From the NCBI GenBank assembly GCA_019112875.1, contig DXIO01000036.1, forward strand, positions 1 to 64,000: a stretch of 64,000 nucleotides of DNA, given 5' to 3'. Positions 43,985 through 54,107 of this stretch are shown here, piece by piece (position 1 is the first letter of the stretch; the number at the start of each line of letters is the position of its first letter). The notes under the pieces are model-generated. The model was not told the origin of the DNA, did not search any database, and saw only the letters and a program-made list of their open reading frames with translations. The stretch comes from Candidatus Aquabacterium excrementipullorum. Its GTDB lineage: Bacteria > Pseudomonadota > Gammaproteobacteria > Burkholderiales > Burkholderiaceae_C. The position numbers were made by a program, and so were the translations under genes.

Positions 43985-44052
43985 TTTAGCCTAACAATTG
44001 CTCAGCATTGGTGCATTCGGACGCCTCTTTGGCGTCTGCGATACTGGCGCCC

Positions 44053-44577
44053 ATGACGACGTCTTCAACGCCATCAACCCTGTCAATTCCCGCCCTGCGC
44101 ATCGGCGAGGGCTGGGACACCCATGCCCTGGTCACCGGCCGTCCCCTGGTGTTGGGCGGCGTGACCATCCCCCACACCCATGGCCTGCTCGGCCATTCCG
44201 ATGCCGACGCCCTGCTGCACGCCCTGACCGACGCCTTACTCGGCGCAGCCGGTCTGGGTGACATCGGCCGCCACTTCCCCGACACCGATCCCACGTTCAA
44301 GGGGGCGGATTCCTTCGCCTTGCTGGTCGAGGCTCATCGCCGCGTGGTACAGGCCGGCTGGCAGGTGGTCAACGTGGACACCACCATCGTGGCCCAGGCG
44401 CCCAAGATGGCGCTGCACATCCCGGCCATGCGGGAGCGCATTGCGCAGGCACTGTCGGTCGGCGTGGCGCAGGTCAATGTGAAGGCCAAGACGGCCGAGA
44501 AGATGGGCCCTGTGGGTGAGGGCCGTGCCATCGAGGCCCGCGCGGTCTGTCTGCTGGCTGCCAGCCAAGCAGGCTGA
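44053..44577 (+). CDS. ispF: 2-C-methyl-D-erythritol 2,4-cyclodiphosphate synthase IspF
   Basis: The 174-residue enzyme forms the cyclodiphosphate in the MEP pathway. [21 protein letters not shown] holds the Asp-x-His zinc ligands (DTH), [23 protein letters not shown] is the main signature, and [18 protein letters not shown] and [19 protein letters not shown] follow (each seen in part). The start is the ATG at 44053; 45 bases of open frame lie upstream. It normally sits next to ispD but is here separated by the toxin-antitoxin pair and amtB. Confidence 0.95.
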   Translation: MTTSSTPSTLSIPALRIGEGWDTHALVTGRPLVLGGVTIPHTHGLLGHSDADALLHALTDALLGAAGLGDIGRHFPDTDPTFKGADSFALLVEAHRRVVQAGWQVVNVDTTIVAQAPKMALHIPAMRERIAQALSVGVAQVNVKAKTAEKMGPVGEGRAIEARAVCLLAASQAG

Positions 44578-44610
44578 GTCCACACAGCCTGAGCGGTCTG
44601 AAGAGGCAGC

Positions 44611-45939
44611 TCAGGGCGCCCGCTTCAACCGAATGTGCGCCAGCAACCCACCGCCAGGCGCGTTGGCCAGCTCCAGCGCGCCACCCATGCGCTGCAGGGC
44701 CTTGTCCACAATGGCCAGGCCCAGCCCAGCGCCTGACGCCGCCGTGCGCGCGGCATCCCCGCGGAAGAACGGCGTGGTCAGCTGCACCAGCTTCTCCGGG
44801 CTCACGCCGGGGCCGTGGTCGCGCACGCTCAGGATCACCCACGAGCCCGAACGCGTGTAGTTCACCTCCACATTGGCCACGCCCGTGTAGGTGTTGCGCC
44901 CATAGCGGCGCGCGTTTTCGAACAGGTTGCTCAGCACGCGGCCCAGTTCGGTCTCGTCGGCCATCACCTTGGTGTCGATGGGCAGCTTGGCCGAGATGCG
45001 GATGCGCTTGGTGTCGCGGAACTGGCTGATCGCCTTGTCCACCACGCTGGACACGTGAACCGGCACCAGGCTGACCTCGCCGGGGCGCGCGTAGTCCATG
45101 AACTTGTCGATGATGGCGTCGAGCTGGTCCACGTCGGCAGCGATGTTGCGGCGCGCCTCTTCGTCGTGCACGCTCATCTCCGCCTCCAGGCGGATGCGTG
45201 CCAGCGGCGTGCGCAGATCGTGCGAGATGCCGGCCAGCATCACGGCGCGGTCTTCCTCCACCTTGGCCAGTTCGCGCGCCATGCGGTTGAAGCCCTGGTT
45301 CACCTCGCGGATCTCGCGCGTGAGCATGGACTCATCGAGGATCGAGTCGTACTCGCCCTCGCGGATGCGGCTGGCTGCGAACGACAGCTCCTTGAGCGGC
45401 TGGTTGATCAGCCGCGCGATGGTGGCCGAGCCCAGCACCGTGGCGATCATCGCGATGCCCACCCAGATGAACCAGGTGCGCCCCGTCAGGGGCTCCACAC
45501 GTGTCGAATCGGCCTGCAGCCAGTAGCGGTCTCCATCGATCTGAAAGCCCACCCACAGGCCCTGCACGTTGTTCACGCTGCTGGCAATGACGGTGTCGGG
45601 ACCCAGACGCGAACGCAGTTCCGCCGAGATGGCGCCCGTGAAGCGGCTCACCTCGAAGCGCACATACTGGTCCGAGGGCTCGCGCGGCTTGAGCGAGATG
45701 GATTCCTGATCGAAGATGGTCTTGACCAGGGTGACGCGGTTGATGCGGTCCGCGTACTGCAATGCCGCGCGCGACAGGTTCACCAGCGAGGCGATCTGCT
45801 GCGCGGCCTGGATGGCGCGCGGTTCGAACTCCAATGCCCGAAAGGTCTGCACCCACGCGACAATGCCCGCCGTCAACAGCACGGCCAGCAGGATGAAGGT
45901 ACGCCAGAACAGACTGAGGGCGAAGCGGTTGCGGGGCAT
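44611..45939 (-). CDS. envZ: Sensor histidine kinase, EnvZ-like
   Basis: The 442-residue kinase has a first membrane helix at about 10-30, a periplasmic region of about 120 residues, a second helix near 155-175 and a HAMP domain (ARLINQPLKELSFAASRI). The phosphorylated His is in the H-box AGISHDLRTPLARIRLEAEM near 240. The N, G1 and G2 boxes are NLFENARRYG, VRDHGPGVSPE and GAGLGLAIV. Together with the OmpR gene 64 bases upstream it forms a two-component system. A 9-bp hairpin (GCAAGGGGC/GCCCCTTGC, 45975-45998) lies between the genes. Confidence 0.93.
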   Translation of the reverse strand: MPRNRFALSLFWRTFILLAVLLTAGIVAWVQTFRALEFEPRAIQAAQQIASLVNLSRAALQYADRINRVTLVKTIFDQESISLKPREPSDQYVRFEVSRFTGAISAELRSRLGPDTVIASSVNNVQGLWVGFQIDGDRYWLQADSTRVEPLTGRTWFIWVGIAMIATVLGSATIARLINQPLKELSFAASRIREGEYDSILDESMLTREIREVNQGFNRMARELAKVEEDRAVMLAGISHDLRTPLARIRLEAEMSVHDEEARRNIAADVDQLDAIIDKFMDYARPGEVSLVPVHVSSVVDKAISQFRDTKRIRISAKLPIDTKVMADETELGRVLSNLFENARRYGRNTYTGVANVEVNYTRSGSWVILSVRDHGPGVSPEKLVQLTTPFFRGDAARTAASGAGLGLAIVDKALQRMGGALELANAPGGGLLAHIRLKRAP

Positions 45940-46003
45940 TGGAATCGTTATGGAAGGGGAACAGCTTCACGCGGGCAAGGGGCGCGGCGGCCCCTTGCTT
46001 CAA

Positions 46004-46741
46004 TCAGCTGCCACCGTCCGGCACGAACACATAGCCCACCCCCCAGACCGTCTGAATGTAGCGCGGTTGCGAAGGATCCGGCTCGATCATCTTGCGCAGT
46101 CGCGAGATCTGCACATCCAGGCTGCGGTCGAAGGGCTCGAACTCGCGGCCGCGGGCCAGTTGGGCCAGCTTGTCGCGCGACAGCGGCTGGCGAGGGTGGC
46201 GCACCAGGGCCTTGAGCATCGAGAACTCGCCCGTGGTCAGCGCAATGGGCTCGCCTTCCTTGCTCAGACGGCGCAGGGCCAGGTCGAACTCGAACGGCCC
46301 GAACAGCACGGTTTGCGCTTCCTTGGCAGGTGCGCCAGGGGCTTCGGGGGAAGGGCGGCGGCGCAGCACGGCATGGATGCGGGCCAGCAGTTCGCGGGGG
46401 TTGAAGGGCTTGGGCAGGTAGTCGTCAGCACCGACTTCCAGGCCGACGATGCGGTCCACGTCCTCGACCTTGGCGGTCAGCATGATGATGGGGGTGATGT
46501 CGTTGGCGGCGCGTAGGCGGCGGCAGATCGACAGACCGTCTTCGCCGGGCAGCATCAGGTCCAGCACGATCAGGTCAACGGTTTCGCGGGTCAGCAGGCG
46601 GTTCAGGGCCTTGGCGTCCTCGGCCAGCAGCACTTCGAAGCCTTCCTGGCTCAGGTAGCGACGCAGCAGATCGCGGATGCGTGCATCGTCGTCAACCACC
46701 AGGACTCGATCGTGGCGCTGATTACTGGCGTTAGGTGTCAT
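46004..46741 (-). CDS. ompR: OmpR-like response regulator
   Basis: The 245-residue protein has a receiver domain with VLVVDDDARIRDLLRRYL, the phosphorylated Asp in LIVLDLMLPGEDGLSI and the switch Lys in YLPKPFNPREL. A winged-helix domain (about 140-240) ends with the OmpR-typical RDKLAQLARGREFEPFDRSLDV, seen as FDRSLDVQISRLRKMIE, and YIQTVWGVGYVFVPDG. It is encoded just upstream of envZ on the same strand. Motifs resembling OmpR half-sites lie in the divergent region ahead of it. Confidence 0.94.
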   Translation of the reverse strand: MTPNASNQRHDRVLVVDDDARIRDLLRRYLSQEGFEVLLAEDAKALNRLLTRETVDLIVLDLMLPGEDGLSICRRLRAANDITPIIMLTAKVEDVDRIVGLEVGADDYLPKPFNPRELLARIHAVLRRRPSPEAPGAPAKEAQTVLFGPFEFDLALRRLSKEGEPIALTTGEFSMLKALVRHPRQPLSRDKLAQLARGREFEPFDRSLDVQISRLRKMIEPDPSQPRYIQTVWGVGYVFVPDGGS

Positions 46742-46760
46742 GGTTATGGTCCTCAGCGAA

Positions 46761-46830
46761 ATTTGTAACAGAGACGATTTTGAACAGTTTGTCGGGTCGT
46801 TTTTCGACTGCCTGACCGCTTGTTACAAAT
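46761..46830. promoter_or_regulatory. Inverted repeat in the ompR-SIMPL divergent region
   Basis: ATTTGTAACA (46761-46770) and its perfect reverse complement TGTTACAAAT (46821-46830) are 50 bases apart. The GTAACA core resembles the OmpR half-site, so the pair may serve autoregulation of ompR and control of the divergent gene. Confidence 0.45.
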
Positions 46831-46924
46831 CTTGCCGATGGGTAAGAAATGCATATGACGTCGGCGGGGACATGGAATAGCGCGTTAGGCTGAGGTGTCT
46901 TTACAAGGAAAAGGAACCCACCCG

Positions 46925-47692
46925 ATGACTTCACCCCGTCGTTCTGCCGCCGTTCTGCGTCCTCGCCAACAGGCCCTCGTGGCGGCAGGTCTTGCCTTGC
47001 TCATCGGGGCTGCGACCCTGGGTGCCACCAAGGCCCACGCCCAGGCCGCGCCGGCTGAGCGGCGCAACGCGGTGTCCTTCTCGGCCACCGCCACGCAGGA
47101 GCTGACGCAGGATCTGCTCATCGTCACCTTGCAAGCCAACAAGGATGGTGCTCAGGCGGCCGAGGTGCAGGCGGGGCTCAAGCAGCAGCTGGATGCAGCA
47201 CTGGTCGAAGCCCGCAAGGCGGTGCAGCCCAATGGCGCGCTGGATGTGCGCACAGGCTCGTTCTCCATCCACCCGCGCTACACCAACCAGGGCAAGGTCA
47301 ACGGTTGGCAAGGGCAGGCTCAGCTGGTGATCGAAGGCACCGACATGGCGCGTATCGCCCAGACGGTGGGCCGCTTGAACCAGCTCAATGTGGTCAATGT
47401 GCGGTACGACCTGTCGCGCGCCCTGCGCGAGAAGCACGAGTCGCAGATCACGGCCAACGCCATCACGGCTTACCGCGCCAAGGCGGTCGAGATGGCCAAG
47501 GCTTTCGGCTACAGCAACTACACCCTGGGCGAGGTCACGGTGCAGACCGGCGAAGGCTTCGAGAACCGCCCGGTGCCCATGATGATGAAGGCCGCCCGCG
47601 CGGAAGCCGCTGATTCGGCGCCTCTGCCGGTGGAGCCTGGCAAGGGCACGGTCACGGCCACGGTCTCCGGTGTGGTCATCCTCACGCCCTGA
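46925..47692 (+). CDS. SIMPL-domain (DUF541) periplasmic protein
   Basis: The 255-residue protein has an N-terminal signal with a hydrophobic run (ALVAAGLALLIGAATLGAT) and a likely cleavage after AHAQA near residue 42. The SIMPL domain follows: VSFSATATQELTQDLLIVTL, then FSIHPRYTNQGKVNGWQGQA and AYRAKAVEMAKAFGYSNYTLG (in parts). Relatives such as E. coli YggE are periplasmic and linked to oxidative stress; the mechanism is unknown. The ATG at 46925 follows the ribosome site AAGGAA. It diverges from ompR across a region with OmpR-like repeats. Confidence 0.88.
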   Translation: MTSPRRSAAVLRPRQQALVAAGLALLIGAATLGATKAHAQAAPAERRNAVSFSATATQELTQDLLIVTLQANKDGAQAAEVQAGLKQQLDAALVEARKAVQPNGALDVRTGSFSIHPRYTNQGKVNGWQGQAQLVIEGTDMARIAQTVGRLNQLNVVNVRYDLSRALREKHESQITANAITAYRAKAVEMAKAFGYSNYTLGEVTVQTGEGFENRPVPMMMKAARAEAADSAPLPVEPGKGTVTATVSGVVILTP

Positions 47693-47708
47693 GGCGCGAG
47701 GTACGGCT

Positions 47709-48506
47709 TCAGGCCTTCTTGATCTTGATGAAGGCCTGAGGCTTGTCCGCTTGCTGAGGGGCTGGGCGCTGATCCTGTTCCCGCCAGTGGCCTTGCTGCA
47801 GGATCTGGAACGGCCTGAACGTGGCCTTGTAGGCCATCTTCGGGCTCTTCTCGATCCAGTAGCCCAGGTAGGCGTAAGGCAGGCTCAACTGCCGGGCCTG
47901 CTCGATCTGCCACAGAATGTTGTAGGTGCCGTAGCTCGCATGCGGATCCGGATCGTAGAAGGTGTAGACCGCCGACAGCCCGTCGTTGAGGATGTCCAGG
48001 ATGGACACCATGCGCAGCGTGCCAGGCTGACCAGGCGTGCCTGGATCACGGAACTCCACCAGGCGTGAATTCACGCGGCTCTGCAGCAGGAACTGGGTGT
48101 ACTGGTCCACCGAGTCCTGATCCATGCCACCACCGCTGTGCCGGCTGGCCTGGTAATTCAGATAGAGCCGGTAGTGCTCCGGCGTGAAGCACAGGCGTGA
48201 CACGCGTGCTTCCAGCCCATGGTGTGCTTTCCAGGCGCGGCGCTGGCTGCGGCTGGGCTGGAACTGCTCCACCGGCACACGCAAGGGAATGCACGCCTGG
48301 CAACCGTCGCAATAAGGGCGGTAGGTGAACATGCCGCTGCGCCGGAACCCGCTGGACACCAGCCCTGAGTAGACGTCGGCGTTGATCAGGTGGCTGGGCG
48401 TGGCCACCTGCGAGCGGGCCGTCTTGTCCCCGAGGTAACTGCAAGGGTAGGGCGCCGTCGCATAGAACTGCAATGACGCCAGGGGCAGGTCTTTGAGGTG
48501 TGTCAC
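47709..48506 (-). CDS. bpt: Aspartate/glutamate leucyltransferase Bpt
   Basis: The 265-residue enzyme adds Leu to proteins with N-terminal Asp or Glu, marking them for ClpAP. ATE-family signatures are [20 protein letters not shown] near residue 20, [20 protein letters not shown] near 53 (with the CxxC pair) and [17 protein letters not shown] near 190, followed by [20 protein letters not shown]. The start is GTG, overlapping the aat stop by four bases (GTGA). The pair constitutes the aminoacyl-transferase part of the bacterial N-degron pathway. Confidence 0.95.
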   Translation of the reverse strand: MTHLKDLPLASLQFYATAPYPCSYLGDKTARSQVATPSHLINADVYSGLVSSGFRRSGMFTYRPYCDGCQACIPLRVPVEQFQPSRSQRRAWKAHHGLEARVSRLCFTPEHYRLYLNYQASRHSGGGMDQDSVDQYTQFLLQSRVNSRLVEFRDPGTPGQPGTLRMVSILDILNDGLSAVYTFYDPDPHASYGTYNILWQIEQARQLSLPYAYLGYWIEKSPKMAYKATFRPFQILQQGHWREQDQRPAPQQADKPQAFIKIKKA

Positions 48507-49270
48507 GGCAACAGGGGCGACTCAGGGCTCGAAGAAGGGGGCTCGGTCAGGTGCGACCAGAAGGAATCATCATAGGCCCAAAGCTCCGGCCTGGGTTGAT
48601 CCACCACCTGTTTCAAGTGCGCTTCGAAGCGTTCGCGTGACCAAGGCACGGCCCCGAGCGAGGCCAGATGCTCGGTCTGCTGCTGGCAGTCGATCACATC
48701 GATGCCGTTGGCCCGGCAGAAGCACACCAAGGCGGACAGCGCGATCTTGGAGGCATCGGTGCGGTGGGCGAACATCGATTCGCCGAAGAACATGCGTCCC
48801 ACGTTGACGCCGTACAGCCCTCCCACCAGTTCGCCATCGATCCAGGTTTCGAAAGAGTGGACCTGCCCGGCGCGATGCCAGTGGCCATAGGCCTCCTGGA
48901 TGGCTGGCACGATCCAGGTGCCGTCCTGCCCCTCCCGTGGCTTGTCTGCGCACGACCGGATCACTGCAGGGAAATCGTGGTCGATGCGCACCTCGCAGCC
49001 TGGCGTGCGGCGAAAGCGCGCGATCGTCTTGCGCAGCGAGCGCGACAGCTTGAACTGCGCCACCGGCAGCACCATGCGGGGGGCGGGTGACCACCACATC
49101 ACAGGCTGCCCCGGGCCGAACCACGGAAAGATGCCGCGCCGATAGGCCGCCTGAAGGCGTTCGATGGTCAATTCCCCACCGGCGGCCAACAAGCCGGGCG
49201 CATCGGTCTCAGGACCCAGCGCGCGGCGTGTGTCCGGAAAGGGGGTGTGAGCCTGTAGCCAATCGATCAT
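48503..49270 (-). CDS. aat: Leucyl/phenylalanyl-tRNA-protein transferase Aat
   Basis: The 255-residue enzyme adds Leu or Phe to proteins with N-terminal Lys or Arg. Family motifs are [22 protein letters not shown] near residue 10, [22 protein letters not shown] near 45, and [28 protein letters not shown] and [14 protein letters not shown] (each seen in part). The start is the ATG at 49270; a longer frame upstream crosses the phasin terminator. It is coupled to bpt. Confidence 0.96.
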   Translation of the reverse strand: MIDWLQAHTPFPDTRRALGPETDAPGLLAAGGELTIERLQAAYRRGIFPWFGPGQPVMWWSPAPRMVLPVAQFKLSRSLRKTIARFRRTPGCEVRIDHDFPAVIRSCADKPREGQDGTWIVPAIQEAYGHWHRAGQVHSFETWIDGELVGGLYGVNVGRMFFGESMFAHRTDASKIALSALVCFCRANGIDVIDCQQQTEHLASLGAVPWSRERFEAHLKQVVDQPRPELWAYDDSFWSHLTEPPSSSPESPLLP

Positions 49271-49294
49271 GGGTGACAAGCATAAACAACAAGC

Positions 49295-49324
49295 AAAAAA
49301 AAGCCCGGTGGCAAGCCACCGGGC
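49295..49324 (-). terminator. Intrinsic terminator of the phasin gene
   Basis: GCCCGGTGGC (49303-49312) pairs with GCCACCGGGC (49315-49324) around a 2-base loop. Read leftward it is followed by eight T (A run at 49295-49302). Confidence 0.92.
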
Positions 49325-49380
49325 CTTAAGGTACCTTGAATGAGGATCGGAGGTACCGAGGAGACAACCTTTCAAGGAGT

Positions 49381-49471
49381 GCCGCTTGTCCAGAGCGGCA
49401 TCCGTGGGAGTGCGCAGACTCCCGCAAAGTTCCGCGATCTGTCGGGCAACGGCGACGCCGCATCCCGACAG
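49381..49471 (-). other. Structured 3' untranslated region of the phasin mRNA
   Basis: Three perfect hairpins lie between the phasin stop and its terminator: GCCGCT/AGCGGC (49381-49399), GGGAGT/ACTCCC (49406-49423) and CTGTCGGG/CCCGACAG (49439-49471). With the terminator this makes a four-stem 3' tail of about 180 bases. It could stabilise the mRNA or yield a 3'-derived small RNA. Confidence 0.5.
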
Positions 49472-49478
49472 TGCGCGC

Positions 49479-50027
49479 TCAGGCCGTCTTGCGGGGCTTG
49501 GCGGCTTGCGAGGCCTTCACGGCGGTGTTCGTGATGGCCTGGAAGTTGGCTTCGGCCACGTCGGCAGCCTGCTTGGCAGCCTTCTGCACCGAGTCGAACG
49601 CGTTGTTGGCGGCGGCCACGGCCGACTTCACCAGCACGACGGCGTTCTCGGTGCCGGCAGGGGCGTTCTTGACAGCGTTGTCAACCACCGACAGGAACTT
49701 CTGCTGGGCTTCAGCGGCTTGCGACTCGGCCAGCTTGCTCACTTCGGAACTGGTGCTGGCGGCGATGTCGTAGACGTGGCGGCTGTAGGCGGCGACCTTC
49801 TCGGCATTGGGTTGCAGCAGGGCGGTCTGCAGGGCGACCAGCTCCTGGGCGTCCTTCACGGACAGCACGGCGCGGGTGTGGTCGGCCACTTCGTCCAGCG
49901 TGGTCTTGGCCGTTTGCAGGTTCAACTCGACCAGCTTTTCAACGCCTTCGAAAGCCTTCTGACCCAGGGTGAACAGGGTTTCGATGTTAGCTTTGTGGGT
50001 GGCCAGCAGTTGTTCGGCAGTCAGCAT
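49479..50027 (-). CDS. phaP: Phasin (PHA granule-associated protein)
   Basis: The 182-residue protein is helical and Ala-rich, with the phasin pattern [30 protein letters not shown] at the start (seen as [15 protein letters not shown]) and repeated Ala/Lys/Gln helices to the end, closing with a basic PRKTA tail. Phasins coat polyhydroxyalkanoate granules and control their size. No phaC, phaA or phaB lies in the window. TGC-rich repeated motifs upstream resemble PhaR operators. The gene has its own strong terminator. Confidence 0.92.
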   Translation of the reverse strand: MLTAEQLLATHKANIETLFTLGQKAFEGVEKLVELNLQTAKTTLDEVADHTRAVLSVKDAQELVALQTALLQPNAEKVAAYSRHVYDIAASTSSEVSKLAESQAAEAQQKFLSVVDNAVKNAPAGTENAVVLVKSAVAAANNAFDSVQKAAKQAADVAEANFQAITNTAVKASQAAKPRKTA

Positions 50028-50097
50028 CGTGAATCTCCATCGTCAGTCAATGAGTGGATTGCTTGGCGACAAGCGGTCGATACTTCTGAGGCCGCTA

Positions 50098-50171
50098 TGT
50101 TGCGCTGCAACATGGTTCGAAGTATTGGGGAAGCCGAAGCACATTGCAAGCGTCTTTTGTGCGCTGCAACA
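50098..50171. promoter_or_regulatory. Repeated TGC-rich operator candidates between phasin and ppa
   Basis: TGTTGCGCTGCAACA (50098-50112) is an inverted repeat with TGTTGC/GCAACA arms. A near copy, TTGTGCGCTGCAACA, lies at 50157-50171; TGCGCTGCAACA is shared. TGC-rich inverted motifs are known targets of the PHA regulator PhaR, so these may control phaP. Confidence 0.45.
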
Positions 50172-50274
50172 TTGATTAGATTTATTGATCTAAAAAGGCT
50201 TGGCCTACACTGGCGCCCTTGCGCCATGCGCACCCGCTTTCGTCTTCATTCCAAACCATCACGCACCGCACACC

Positions 50275-50805
50275 ATGAGCCTGCTGAATGTCACCCCCGG
50301 GTCCAAGGCCCCCGACGTCTTCAACGTCATCATCGAAATCTCCGCCAACGCCGCGCCCGTCAAGTACGAGGTCGACAAGGACAGCGGCGCGGTGTTCGTG
50401 GACCGCTTCATGGGCACGGCGATGCACTACCCCTGCAACTACGGTTACGTGCCGCAGACGCTGGCACCCGATGGCGACCCGGTCGATGTGCTGGTCGTGA
50501 CCCCGTTCCCCCTGCCCCCGGGCGTGGTCGTGGCTGTGCGCCCCCTCGGCATCCTGAAGATGGAAGACGAGGCTGGTGGTGACTCCAAGCTGGTGGCCGT
50601 GCCGACCGAAAAGCTGTGCCCCATGTACAAGAAGATCCAGGCCCTGGAAGACCTGCCCGAGCTGCTGCTGGCGCAGATCAAGCACTTCTTCGAGCACTAC
50701 AAGGACCTGGAGCCCGGCAAGTGGGTGAAGGTGGTCGGCTGGGCCGGCATCGACGAGGCCAAGGAAGAAGTCCGCTCCGGCCTGGAAGCCGTCAAGAAGG
50801 CCTGA
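50275..50805 (+). CDS. ppa: Inorganic pyrophosphatase (family I)
   Basis: The 176-residue enzyme hydrolyses pyrophosphate. The active-site stretch is [22 protein letters not shown] near residue 42 and the metal-binding signature [10 protein letters not shown] near 66. [15 protein letters not shown] and [15 protein letters not shown] are also conserved. The start is the ATG at 50275; a TTG 75 bases upstream would add residues unlike the family. It is followed by a strong terminator and diverges from the phasin gene. Confidence 0.97.
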   Translation: MSLLNVTPGSKAPDVFNVIIEISANAAPVKYEVDKDSGAVFVDRFMGTAMHYPCNYGYVPQTLAPDGDPVDVLVVTPFPLPPGVVVAVRPLGILKMEDEAGGDSKLVAVPTEKLCPMYKKIQALEDLPELLLAQIKHFFEHYKDLEPGKWVKVVGWAGIDEAKEEVRSGLEAVKKA

Positions 50806-50830
50806 TCGGTTTTCTGTCGCACCATGAAGA

Positions 50831-50854
50831 AACCGCCCCGAGGGGCGGTTTTTT
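50831..50854 (+). terminator. Intrinsic terminator of ppa
   Basis: AACCGCCCC (50831-50839) pairs with GGGGCGGTT (50842-50850) around a 2-base loop, followed by a T run. Confidence 0.93.
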
Positions 50855-50875
50855 ATTGCTGGGCAGGGGCGGAGA

Positions 50876-52186
<1,311 letters not shown>

Positions 52187-52359
52187 CTAGGGCTCCTTGC
52201 GGGTCGAATGTACTGATCCCTTACCTTAGGCCCGATTCATGACCCGCGCCTGACGCAGGGCCTCGTGGTTTGCCCCTAGGTTTGTGTCCGTCCGCAACGG
52301 ATTCCAGGGTCCCGACCGTGTGACCGAATCACCAAAGATCCCCGCGTTTGAAGGATCAA

Positions 52360-52410
52360 GTCTTATATAAGACACAAGTCTTCCACAACCGAGGGGAAAC
52401 CAGCTACACT
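52360..52410 (+). promoter_or_regulatory. aceA promoter region with perfect palindrome
   Basis: GTCTTATATAAGAC (52360-52373) is a perfect 14-base palindrome. A half-copy, AAGTCTT, follows at 52376-52382. TCCACA (52382-52387) and TACACT (52405-52410), 17 bases apart, may be the -35 and -10. The palindrome directly precedes the -35, so it fits a regulator of the glyoxylate shunt. I cannot name the protein. Confidence 0.5.
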
Positions 52411-52455
52411 GCGAGCCTTCTTTCTTAGCACCTCCCACCAACCCCGGAGATCGTC

Positions 52456-53772
52456 ATGACTCAACTCACCCGTGAACAGCAAATCGCTGCCCTGGAAAAG
52501 GACTGGGCCGAAAACCCCCGTTGGAAGCTCGTCAAGCGCGGCTACTCCGCAGCTGACGTGGTTCGCCTGCGCGGCAGCCTGCAGCCCGAGTACACGCTGG
52601 CCAAGCGCGGCGCTGAAAAGCTGTGGGAAAAGGTCAACGGCGGTGCCAAGAAGGGCTACGTGAACGCTTTCGGCGCCATCACCGCCGGTCAAGCCATGCA
52701 ACAGGCCAAGGCTGGCCTGGAAGCCGTGTACCTGTCGGGCTGGCAAGTCGCCGCCGACGGCAACACCTCGGAAACCATGTACCCCGACCAGTCGCTGTAC
52801 GCGTACGACTCGGTGCCCACGATGGTTCGCCGCATCAACAACACGTTCAAGCGTGCTGACGAAATCCAATGGTCGCGTGGCATCAACCCCGGCGACGAGC
52901 AGTTCGTCGACTACTTCCTGCCCATCGTCGCTGATGCTGAAGCCGGTTTCGGTGGTGTTCTGAACGCCTTCGAACTGATGAAGAACATGATCACGGCTGG
53001 CGCCGCTGGCGTGCACTTCGAAGACCAACTGGCCGCTGTGAAGAAGTGCGGTCACATGGGTGGCAAGGTGCTGGTCCCCACGCAGGAAGCCATCGAAAAG
53101 CTGATCGCTGCTCGTTTCGCTGCCGACGTGCTGGGCGTGCCCACCATCGTGCTGGCTCGTACCGACGCTGAAGCCGCCAACCTGATCACCTCCGATCACG
53201 ACGCCAACGACAAGCCCTTCCTGACGGGCGAGCGCACGCAAGAAGGCTTCTACCGCGTCAAGAACGGCCTGGAGCAATCCATCAGCCGTGGCGTGGCCTA
53301 CGCTCCCTATGCCGACCTGGTGTGGTGTGAAACCGGCGTGCCTGACATCGGCTTCGCCCGTGAATTCGCGCAAGCCGTGCACGCCAAGTGCCCGGGCAAG
53401 CTGCTGTCGTACAACTGCTCGCCTTCCTTCAACTGGAAGAAGAACCTGGACGACAAGCAGATCGCCAAGTTCCAGCAAGACCTGTCGGACCTGGGCTACA
53501 AGTACCAGTTCATCACGCTGGCTGGTATCCACATCAACTGGTACAACACGTTCCAGTTCGCCCACGCTTACGCACGCGGCGAAGGCATGAAGCACTACAC
53601 CGAAATGGTGCAAGAGCCGGAATTCGCAGCGCGCGAAAAGGGCTACACCTTCGTGTCGCACCAACAAGAAGTGGGCGCTGGCTACTTCGACGACGTGACC
53701 ACCGTGATCCAAGGCGGCTCGTCTTCCGTGAAGGCCCTGACCGGCTCGACCGAAGAAGACCAGTTCCACTGA
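52456..53772 (+). CDS. aceA: Isocitrate lyase AceA
   Basis: The 438-residue enzyme splits isocitrate into succinate and glyoxylate. The catalytic motif [17 protein letters not shown] is near residue 195. [41 protein letters not shown], and [13 protein letters not shown] are conserved (first two seen in part). Codon use near the start shows more A/T endings than its neighbours, as in highly expressed genes. It has its own promoter and terminator. No malate synthase gene is adjacent. Confidence 0.97.
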   Translation: MTQLTREQQIAALEKDWAENPRWKLVKRGYSAADVVRLRGSLQPEYTLAKRGAEKLWEKVNGGAKKGYVNAFGAITAGQAMQQAKAGLEAVYLSGWQVAADGNTSETMYPDQSLYAYDSVPTMVRRINNTFKRADEIQWSRGINPGDEQFVDYFLPIVADAEAGFGGVLNAFELMKNMITAGAAGVHFEDQLAAVKKCGHMGGKVLVPTQEAIEKLIAARFAADVLGVPTIVLARTDAEAANLITSDHDANDKPFLTGERTQEGFYRVKNGLEQSISRGVAYAPYADLVWCETGVPDIGFAREFAQAVHAKCPGKLLSYNCSPSFNWKKNLDDKQIAKFQQDLSDLGYKYQFITLAGIHINWYNTFQFAHAYARGEGMKHYTEMVQEPEFAAREKGYTFVSHQQEVGAGYFDDVTTVIQGGSSSVKALTGSTEEDQFH

Positions 53773-53822
53773 TCTGCGCGTTGATGGGGCTGCTGTTGAG
53801 GCAGCGGTCTCGTCGGCAGAAC

Positions 53823-53848
53823 AAAGGCACCCCGAGGGGTGCCTTTTT
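53823..53848 (+). terminator. Intrinsic terminator of aceA
   Basis: AAAGGCACCCC (53823-53833) pairs with GGGGTGCCTTT (53836-53846) around a 2-base loop and runs into five T. Confidence 0.93.
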
Positions 53849-54107
53849 CATTTCAATCCAAGAGGCGAATTGCGTACCGATGTACACCCGCATCGGGGCG
53901 GTTGTGCCCTTGCATCACTTGCTCACCCCTTAAGTGGGAGATTTCCCCGAGATGTAGAAAAAATGTGTGATTTTTTTCAGGATATGGCTACATTGACAAA
54001 ACGGAGGGGCGATTCCTGAAGCCGGTCAAGACAGCGCGAAAGAAGCGTCTGCGGCCCGGTCGGAGTGCAGGAATCGGCCAGTCAATCAATGCCCTACAGA
54101 GGTCGCC

